Shown piece by piece: positions 33,566-39,129 of a DNA stretch of 39,129 nt. This stretch comes from Allomuricauda sp. CP2A (GTDB lineage: Bacteria > Bacteroidota > Bacteroidia > Flavobacteriales > Flavobacteriaceae), in the NCBI RefSeq assembly GCF_001683915.1, contig NZ_LXTT01000035.1:1-39129 (forward strand), written 5' to 3'. Within the stretch, counting starts at the first letter, position 1; each line of letters starts with the position of its first letter. Under the pieces are notes generated by a model. That model was not told the origin of the DNA and did not search any database. It saw only the letters and a list, made by a program, of their open reading frames with translations. Made by a program: the position numbers and the translations under genes.

Positions 33566-34684
33566 ATGAATTTGAACATTGCTTTGCTACCTGGAGATGG
33601 TATAGGACCCGAGGTGTTGGCCCAGGCGGTGAAATGTTTGCAAGCTGTTGAGGAGACGTTCAACCATCATTTTGTTTATAAAGAAGCACCAGTGGGCGCC
33701 ATCGCCATTCAAAAAAAGGGGACACCCCTGCCCGACAGCACCCTAAAATTATGCAAAGAGGCCGATGCGGTTCTGTTTGGGGCCATTGGTGACCCTAAAT
33801 ACGACAATGACCCCGATGCAAAAGTGCGTCCAGAACAGGGGTTGTTGAAATTGCGAAAAGAGTTGGGGCTTTTTGCCAATATTAGGCCCATTCAAGCCTA
33901 TCCTTCCCTACTCGATAGATCACCCTTGAAAAAGGAAATTATTTCAGGTACCGATTTTGTCATATATAGGGAACTGACAGGCGGCATCTACTTTGGAGAA
34001 AAAAAATTGAACGAGGAAGGTACCGTGGCCTCCGATCTTTGTGAATATTCGGAGGAAGAGATAAGCCGTATTGCCCACTTGGCTTTCAAAGCAGCTAAAA
34101 GCAGAAAAAAGAAACTCACTTTGGTGGACAAGGCCAATGTTCTGGAATCTTCCAGACTTTGGCGCAAAGTGGTCGCCAAAATAGGGGAAAGCTATCCCGA
34201 AGTTGCCTTGGATTTCCTGTTTGTGGACAATGCCGCCATGCAAATCATTCTAAACCCCAGTCAGTTTGATGTCATCCTTACCGAAAATATGTTCGGGGAC
34301 ATTATTTCTGATGAAGGAAGTGTCATTGGGGGATCTATCGGATTGTTGGCCTCCGCTTCGGTTGGGGATGATAATGCCCTATTTGAGCCCATTCACGGTT
34401 CATTTCCACAGGGAGCAGGGAAAGATATTGCCAATCCCATCGCTTCCATTCTCTCCGCAGCCATGTTGTTGGAACATTTTGATCTTTCAGAAGAAGCAAC
34501 CGCCATTAAAAAAGCAGTGGAGAAAGCCCTGAAAAAGGGAATCGTCACTTCGGATTTGAGGCCCAAAAGTCAATATGGGACCAACCAAGTTGGTGATTTT
34601 ATCGCCCACAATATTGTGGACATTGAGGATGATTTCAACATGAATGATGAAAACATAGACCTCGGTAAGTCCACGATCATCTAA
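33566..34684 (+). CDS. leuB: 3-isopropylmalate dehydrogenase
   Basis: This is a 372-residue NAD-dependent beta-hydroxyacid oxidative decarboxylase of leucine synthesis. Visible are ALLPGDGIGPEV, the substrate region RPEQGLLKLRKELGLFANIRP (about 91-111), VIYRELTGGIYFGE, VDNAAMQIILNPSQFDVILTENMFGDIISDE with the metal-binding aspartates, and PIHGSFPQGAGKDIANPIA, which binds NAD. All key positions look intact and length is normal. It directly follows leuA. The isopropylmalate isomerase genes leuC and leuD are not in this window. Confidence 0.95.
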   Translation: MNLNIALLPGDGIGPEVLAQAVKCLQAVEETFNHHFVYKEAPVGAIAIQKKGTPLPDSTLKLCKEADAVLFGAIGDPKYDNDPDAKVRPEQGLLKLRKELGLFANIRPIQAYPSLLDRSPLKKEIISGTDFVIYRELTGGIYFGEKKLNEEGTVASDLCEYSEEEISRIAHLAFKAAKSRKKKLTLVDKANVLESSRLWRKVVAKIGESYPEVALDFLFVDNAAMQIILNPSQFDVILTENMFGDIISDEGSVIGGSIGLLASASVGDDNALFEPIHGSFPQGAGKDIANPIASILSAAMLLEHFDLSEEATAIKKAVEKALKKGIVTSDLRPKSQYGTNQVGDFIAHNIVDIEDDFNMNDENIDLGKSTII

Positions 34685-34998
34685 CTTCCTTTGATGGCAG
34701 CTCAGAGGTAAAATTAGACTTTAAGACTTCCAGTAATCCATTGGGCAGTAGGTCAGTGGACATGACGCAAGTTTCAAGCACCAAATTCCAATAATCCAAA
34801 AGTCAAGAGTCAAGAGACAAGACAAAATCAAGCCCAAGTATCAAGTTCCAATAACATAACAACACAATAACCGAATAACTGAATAACCCCTGCCTACGGC
34901 AGGCTTCCAGTAAGCAGTAGATCAGTGGGCAGTTGGCAGTAACTCCTACCTACGGCAGACAGGCAGTAACCCAATAACTGAATAACCCAGTAACAATA
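34685..34998. repeat. Low-complexity intergenic spacer with short repeats and CCTGCC palindromes
   Basis: No gene is evident. The spacer is built of short recurring words (CAAGAGT, AATAACTGAATAACC, CAGTAAC, CTTCCAGTA) and two palindromic elements, CCTGCC-TAC-GGCAGG at 34889-34903 and a degenerate copy at 34945-34966. The same words return after each BspA-type gene. Confidence 0.6.
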
Positions 34999-35102
34999 CA
35001 AAAGCGGCCTACATCAACCCAAAAACACCATTCGTCAAATCGCCCCAAAAAGTCAGTCAGAGTTTTTGGAAATTGTGGTTTTAACCATAAATCCATAGAA
35101 AG
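34999..35102 (+). promoter_or_regulatory. Conserved leader of BspA-type cassette 1
   Basis: About 104 bp here are closely similar to 36917-37021 before the second cassette (shared stretches include AAAAGCGGCCTACATCAACC and the CCAAAAA-TTTTTGG hairpin). The hairpin arms are at 35045-35051 and 35063-35069. Conservation against a background of degenerate spacers suggests a promoter or mRNA leader under selection, or recent duplication. No TAnnTTTG box is obvious. Confidence 0.55.
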
Positions 35103-36416
35103 ATGGCTCAAAAAAAATTGTTGTTCCTGCCCCTTTTCGCCTTGGGCCTTGTAATTTCCTGTAGCAAGGACGATGGAGCCAGCACCCCGCCGAACACCGC
35201 TCCCGTGATCAAGGCACAGACATTCAGTGCTGCCGAGAACATAACCGATGCAGCTACCATTGGAACGGTCACCGCCACCGATGCCGACAAGGATGACGCC
35301 CTTACCTTTACCATGATCACAAACGACGACAATCTGTTTGAAATTGATCCAGCCTCTGGAAAACTGAGCTTGGCACCCGGCAAGTCCTTGGACTTTGAGA
35401 CCGCCGAAGGACACAGCATTAGCGTTGAGGTGACCGATGGTGTCAACGACCCTGTCTCCGCAGAGATTACCATCACCGTTACCAATGTCATTGAATCCTT
35501 GGCCGAGGATCCCGCTTCCTTTGTCACAATATGGGTGACCACGGCCAACAATGAATCGATTAAGATTGGGGTGGATCCAGATCTTACCTACGACTATACC
35601 ATAGATTGGGGTGATGGCACGGTTGAGAACATTACCTACAGCAGCTTCGCCGCCCAACACGAGTACGCCCAGCCGGGCACCCATACCGTGGCCATAAAGG
35701 GCACTTTTCCAGCAATTTTAATGGATAAATATGCTGGCATTGTCGCTAAAGCTGATGCGCTTAAATTGGCAAGCATAGAACAATGGGGCACCAATCGATG
35801 GGCCACCATGCATGCTGCCTTCATAGATTGTGAGAACATGGTGTACAACGCCACGGACATGCCGGATCTCTCCCAAGTGACCGACATGGGTAGTATGTTC
35901 GCTTATGCCATTGCCTTCAATGGGGATATCAGTGGCTGGGATGTAAGTACTGTCACCAATATGGGTGGTATGTTCTATGGTGCCGCTAGCTTCAACGGGG
36001 ACATCAGTGGCTGGGACGTAAGCAATGTCACCGATATGAGGGGTATGTTCCATGGCGCCGATGCCTTTGAAGGGATTGGTCTTAGTAACTGGAACGTAGG
36101 AAATGTGACTGATATGAGTATTATGTTCTCTGGTGCCGCTGCCTTTAACGGAAATCTTGGGGCATGGGACATTGGCAGTGTTACCAAAATGGATCTTATG
36201 TTGAAAGAATCTGGACTAAGCCCTAACAATTATAGCGCAACATTGGAAGGCTGGGCAACCCATGTGCAGAACAATAATGGGCCGTCCAATATTATGTTGG
36301 GCGCTGAATCGGTCAATTATTGCAATACACAGCTAACGCAGAATGCACGTAATTTGTTGATGAACAATTTTGGATGGACCATCACTGATGAGGGGGGTAC
36401 CAACAATTGCAATTGA
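35103..36416 (+). CDS. BspA-type (DUF285) surface lipoprotein, copy 1
   Basis: This lipoprotein has 437 residues. The signal peptide ends at C20 (LGLVISC) followed by S-K-D-D, which fits the flavobacterial surface-export signal of a Lys and acidic pair just after the lipid-bearing Cys. Next come a cadherin-like repeat (about 32-125; calcium-type ATDADKDD, DFET, VTDGVND), a PKD-like segment with IDWGDGTV (about 165-200), and about four to five BspA repeats (about 255-375; unit F-N-G-D-I-S-G-W-D-V-S-x-V-T-x-M-x-x-M-F). BspA repeats fold as leucine-rich-like solenoids and often mediate adhesion, but ligands here are unknown. A C-terminal C...C pair (YCNTQL, NNCN) could form a disulfide. No type IX sorting domain is seen. 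Confidence 0.88.
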   Translation: MAQKKLLFLPLFALGLVISCSKDDGASTPPNTAPVIKAQTFSAAENITDAATIGTVTATDADKDDALTFTMITNDDNLFEIDPASGKLSLAPGKSLDFETAEGHSISVEVTDGVNDPVSAEITITVTNVIESLAEDPASFVTIWVTTANNESIKIGVDPDLTYDYTIDWGDGTVENITYSSFAAQHEYAQPGTHTVAIKGTFPAILMDKYAGIVAKADALKLASIEQWGTNRWATMHAAFIDCENMVYNATDMPDLSQVTDMGSMFAYAIAFNGDISGWDVSTVTNMGGMFYGAASFNGDISGWDVSNVTDMRGMFHGADAFEGIGLSNWNVGNVTDMSIMFSGAAAFNGNLGAWDIGSVTKMDLMLKESGLSPNNYSATLEGWATHVQNNNGPSNIMLGAESVNYCNTQLTQNARNLLMNNFGWTITDEGGTNNCN

Positions 36417-36460
36417 TCGGTAAGGCCAAAGGCCGCCCAACCGCCTACTTATCTATAAAG

Positions 36461-36492
36461 AACGCCGGGAGATTTTGTCTTCCGGTGTTTTT
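36461..36492 (+). terminator. Intrinsic terminator of cassette 1
   Basis: AACGCCGGGAGA pairs with TCTTCCGGTGTT over the loop TTTTG (12 bp with G-T wobbles), followed by T residues. The same hairpin ends cassette 2. Confidence 0.88.
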
Positions 36493-36916
36493 GGTTTATT
36501 CAGATAGGAGACGAGAGAGGAGAGAGGAGAGAAAAGAGACAAGAATCAAGAGTTATGAGTTAAGAACAAACAATCCTTTGTGCCAATTCCTGCCTGAGTC
36601 AAAATCAAAAACAGGATTTACTGCTGACTGTGCACTGCATACTGGCTTCCGGCTTCCCCGCCTGCGGCGGGCAGGCGACTTCCGACTTCCAATAACCCAG
36701 TAATTCAGTATGCAGTATGCAGTAACTCAGTAACTCAATAACCAAAGAGACTAGAGACAAGAGACATGAAACATGAAACCGTCAACCAAAAGTACAAGTT
36801 CAAACTCCCGACTTCCCCACCTGCGGCGGGCAGGCGACTTCCGACTTCCGACTCCCGACTCCCGACTTCCAACTTCCAACAACAAAATAACTGAATAACC
36901 CATACCATCCATCAGC
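36493..36916. repeat. Repeat-filled spacer between the two BspA-type cassettes
   Basis: No gene is evident. Contents: purine-rich GAGAGG/AAAGAGA words (36505-36545); two palindromes of the CCTGCGGCGGGCAGG type at 36657-36677 and 36816-36836; CAGTATG and CAGTAACT words near 36700-36735; and six consecutive heptamers GACTTCC/GACTCCC/AACTTCC at 36836-36877. Confidence 0.7.
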
Positions 36917-37021
36917 CAAAAGCGGCCTACATCAACCCAAAAACAGCATCCGTCAGATCGCACCAAAAAGTCAGCCCGGGTTTTGGGAAATTGCGGTTTC
37001 AACCCTTTAAATTTTAAAAAA
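36917..37021 (+). promoter_or_regulatory. Conserved leader of BspA-type cassette 2
   Basis: This is the counterpart of 34999-35102, with the hairpin arms CCAAAA (36963-36968) and TTTTGG (36981-36986) kept although the loop has changed. An in-frame ATG at 36983 lies inside it and would ruin the signal peptide, so the gene starts at 37022. Confidence 0.55.
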
Positions 37022-38662
37022 ATGAAACAAAAAAAATTGTTGTTCTTGGCCCTTTTCGCTTTGGGCCTTGTAATTTCATGTAGCAAGGACGACAGTCCAT
37101 CGACACCCGTGGCAAAGGCACCGACCATAAGCGGGTTAACGCCCAGTTCCGGACCTGTGGGCACGGTGTTCGTGATCTCCGGAACCAATTTCAGCACCAC
37201 GCCCTCGAAGAACACCGTGAAGATCGGTACCACCACCGCTACGGTTTCCGCGGCCACCGCCACCAAGATCACCACCTCGGTGCCCCAAGGCGCCACTACT
37301 GGCAAGGTGAGCGTCACTGTAGGGGGAAAGATCGTCACTTCCACGGGAAATTTCACCGTGACCCAGGAGCAGGCCAACAACGCACCCCCCGTGATCGAGG
37401 CCCAAAGCTTTGAGGCGGCGGAGGACATTGCCGACACCGATGTGATCGGCACCGTTGTGGCAACGGATCCGGAACAGGATGCCCTCACCTTTTCCATAAG
37501 CACAAACGACAACGATCTGTTTGAGATCACCGCCAATGGCGAGCTGAGCCTTGCAGAGGGCAAGGCCCTGGACTTTGAGACCGACGAAGGGCACACCATT
37601 ACCGTTGCGGTGACCGACGGTGTAAACGACCCTGTCTCCGCAGAGATCACCATCACCGTGACCAATGTCTACGAGAGCCTGGCCGAGGATCCCGCCTCCT
37701 TTGTCACAACATGGGTGACCACGGCCAACAATGAGACCATTAAGATCGGGGTGGATCCGGACTATGATGACTACGACTATACCATAGACTGGGGAGATGG
37801 CACGGTGGAGGACATCACCGACAGCAACGACCCCCAGCACGAGTACGCCGAGGTGGGCACTTATACCGTGGCCATAATAGGCACTTTTCCGGCAATACGG
37901 ATGAACAATGGCAATCTCGTTAATGCAGACCGGGATAAATTGGCAAGCATAGAGCAATGGGGCACCAACCCTTGGGCCAGCATGAACAATGCCTTCGCAA
38001 GTTGTGGGAATATGGTGTACAATGCCACGGACGAGCCGGACCTCTCCCAAGTGACCAATATGAGTGGTTTGTTCATTGGTGTCAGCACCTTCAACGGGGA
38101 CATCAGCGGTTGGGATGTGAGCAAGGTCACCGATATGAGTTTTATGTTCGATGATGCCAGTGCCTTCAACGGGGACCTTAGTGACTGGGATGTAAGTAAT
38201 GTCACCAATATGAGTAATATGTTCGCTGATGCCGATGCCTTTGAAGGAACTGGTCTCAGCAGTTGGAATGTAAGCAATGTCACCAACATGAGTGGTATGT
38301 TCAATTATGCCGTTTCCTTCAATGCGGACCTCAGTGGTTGGGATGTAAGCAATGTAACCAGTATGAGAGAAATGTTCTATCAAGCCGATGTTTTCAACAG
38401 TAATCTTGGAGCATGGAAGATCGGCAATGTCATCGATATGACTGGTATGTTGGAAGGATCGGGGCTTAGCTCGACAAACTATTCCGCTACACTGGTGGGC
38501 TGGCACGATTATGTAGAAGCAAACGGTGCCCCCGTAGATATCATCACCTTGGGCGCATCTGGACTTCTATACTGCAATAGTGCCTCGAACAAACGTTCTG
38601 TCCTTGCAGTGGTGTATGGTTGGTATATCGATGACGCTGGTCCCGATCAAACCTGTCCTTGA
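37022..38662 (+). CDS. BspA-type (DUF285) surface lipoprotein with IPT/TIG domain, copy 2
   Basis: This paralogue of the preceding gene has 546 residues from the ATG at 37022 and the same lipoprotein signal (C20-S-K-D-D). It carries an added IPT/TIG domain (about 30-112; ISGLTPSSGPVGTVFVISG...TSVPQGATTGKVSVTVGG), then the cadherin-like repeat (about 120-210), a PKD-like segment with IDWGDGTV (about 245-285), and five full plus one partial BspA repeats (about 335-485), one more than copy 1. The IPT, cadherin, PKD and BspA parts are all extracellular binding modules, so an adhesin or glycan-binding surface protein is likely; the ligand is unknown. The cassette ends in the same terminator as copy 1. 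Confidence 0.88.
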   Translation: MKQKKLLFLALFALGLVISCSKDDSPSTPVAKAPTISGLTPSSGPVGTVFVISGTNFSTTPSKNTVKIGTTTATVSAATATKITTSVPQGATTGKVSVTVGGKIVTSTGNFTVTQEQANNAPPVIEAQSFEAAEDIADTDVIGTVVATDPEQDALTFSISTNDNDLFEITANGELSLAEGKALDFETDEGHTITVAVTDGVNDPVSAEITITVTNVYESLAEDPASFVTTWVTTANNETIKIGVDPDYDDYDYTIDWGDGTVEDITDSNDPQHEYAEVGTYTVAIIGTFPAIRMNNGNLVNADRDKLASIEQWGTNPWASMNNAFASCGNMVYNATDEPDLSQVTNMSGLFIGVSTFNGDISGWDVSKVTDMSFMFDDASAFNGDLSDWDVSNVTNMSNMFADADAFEGTGLSSWNVSNVTNMSGMFNYAVSFNADLSGWDVSNVTSMREMFYQADVFNSNLGAWKIGNVIDMTGMLEGSGLSSTNYSATLVGWHDYVEANGAPVDIITLGASGLLYCNSASNKRSVLAVVYGWYIDDAGPDQTCP

Positions 38663-38719
38663 TCCCTATCCCTGATTGAGCATTTAGGCCAAGGCCCAAT
38701 TACCTACTTATCTATAAAG

Positions 38720-38752
38720 AACGCCGGGAGATTTTGTCTTCCGGTGTTTTTT
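38720..38752 (+). terminator. Intrinsic terminator of cassette 2
   Basis: The 12-bp stem AACGCCGGGAGA / TCTTCCGGTGTT with loop TTTTG is identical to that at 36461-36489 and has a longer T tail. The flanks (CTACTTATCTATAAAG before, GGTTTATTCAGATAGGAGA after) are also shared. Confidence 0.88.
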
Positions 38753-38859
38753 GGTTTATTCAGATAGGAGAGGAGAGAAAAGAGAAAAGAGACGAGACAA
38801 GTTCCAGCTAGCATCGTGTGCATTCGTGAAATTCGTGTCAGGAAACAATAAACAGTGGG

Positions 38860-38906
38860 CAGTAACTCAGTAACTCAGTAACTCAGTAACTCAGTAACTC
38901 AGTAAC
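38860..38906. repeat. Tandem octamer array (CAGTAACT)
   Basis: Five complete CAGTAACT units and a sixth of seven bases run without interruption for 47 bp, all identical. Confidence 0.95.
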
Positions 38907-38928
38907 AAAATAACTGAATAACCCATTA

Positions 38929-38991
38929 CAAGAGACAAGAGACAAGAATCAAGAATCAAGAATCAAGAGTTATGAGTTATGAGTTATGAGT
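38929..38991. repeat. Tandem heptamer array of mixed units
   Basis: Nine heptamers in strict register: CAAGAGA x2, CAAGAAT x3, CAAGAGT x1, TATGAGT x3. Neighbouring units are identical within each block, as expected for slippage. Confidence 0.9.
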
Positions 38992-39032
38992 TAAGTGTAA
39001 GAGTCAAGAACAAACAAGCCTTCGTGAAAATT

Positions 39033-39119
39033 CCTGCCTAAAGGCAGCAGGTATCGAGAAATCAAAGATTCAGCGTAGCTAATCGATTTTTTGCATACCG
39101 CCAAAGCAGGTCTCGATAC
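39033..39119. repeat. CCTGCC-type palindrome next to a GTATCGAGA inverted repeat
   Basis: CCTGCC-TAAA-GGCAG-CAGG (39033-39051) is followed by GTATCGAGA at 39051-39059, whose reverse complement TCTCGATAC lies at 39111-39119. The 51 bp between hold no recognisable gene. The window ends 10 bases later. Confidence 0.6.
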
Positions 39120-39129
39120 ATTCCAAACT

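Noticed and set aside
36407..36703. 98-codon plus-strand frame after the first BspA-type gene
   Set aside because: It reads through the terminator and the repeat spacer; composition follows the repeats.
34950..37665. Long minus-strand frames over the first BspA-type gene (34950-35684) and the 5' part of the second (36751-37665)
   Set aside because: They cross leaders, palindromes and real genes and contain only shadow periodicity.
37136..38506. 456-codon minus-strand open frame inside the second BspA-type gene
   Set aside because: It is the antisense of a repetitive coding sequence; the plus-strand protein has a signal peptide and known domains, and the antisense has only periodic repeats mirroring them.
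38860..38991. CRISPR array
   Set aside because: Units of 7-8 bp are directly adjacent with no spacers, and no cas genes are present.

Overview
The window looks like chromosomal DNA of a marine-type Flavobacteriaceae member (Bacteroidota), probably near the Muricauda/Flagellimonas group. That placement is inference. It rests on flavobacterial -7 boxes (TAnnTTTG) in front of several genes, absence of clear Shine-Dalgarno sites, the gene order tpx-dgk-ftsK-lolA-lptFG-ribBA, lipoproteins starting C-S-K-D-D, and the protein types present. No phage, plasmid, insertion sequence, rRNA or CRISPR array was seen.

Layout. 1-2.9 kb: a Cys/Met-metabolism PLP enzyme and an NhaC Na+/H+ antiporter. 2.9-9.5 kb: a compact plus-strand run of thiol peroxidase, diacylglycerol/undecaprenol kinase, FtsK translocase, LolA-like carrier, LptF/G permease and a RibB protein with a decayed GTP cyclohydrolase II domain. 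9.6-11.6 kb (minus): DegT-type aminotransferase and TSUP transporter. 11.7-11.9 kb: tRNA-Ser(UGA), its terminator, and a second copy of the tRNA 3' end. 12.1-15.5 kb: a giant lipoprotein with sugar-dehydrogenase-like propeller, HEAT repeats and cytochrome c. 15.6-19.1 kb (minus): two small redox/stress transcription units and a Crp/Fnr regulator, divergent from a DoxX gene. 19.7-21.2 kb: K+/H+ antiporter.

21.2-23.8 kb is the least ordinary part. It holds a secreted PD40 beta-propeller protein, a candidate structured RNA of about 180 nt ending in a strong terminator, a 21-codon small ORF, and a LuxR-type regulator whose receiver carries Glu at the phospho-acceptor position. The PD40 gene, the small ORF and the regulator all start just after the same short leader motif (CCCAAATCT, 6-8 nt, ATG).

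23.8-34.7 kb is mostly housekeeping: dnaK (its last codons duplicated around a small palindromic element), sdaA, a GH105 unsaturated glycuronyl hydrolase, an NTF2-like exported protein, panB, an RluA-type pseudouridine synthase, a conserved hypothetical, and leuA-leuB. 34.7-39.1 kb is accessory. It contains two tandem cassettes, each with a conserved leader carrying a hairpin, a surface lipoprotein gene with cadherin-like, PKD-like and BspA (DUF285) repeats, a near-identical terminator, and spacers filled with heptamer/octamer microsatellites and CCTGCC-type palindromes. The second cassette has gained, or the first has lost, an IPT/TIG domain and one BspA repeat.
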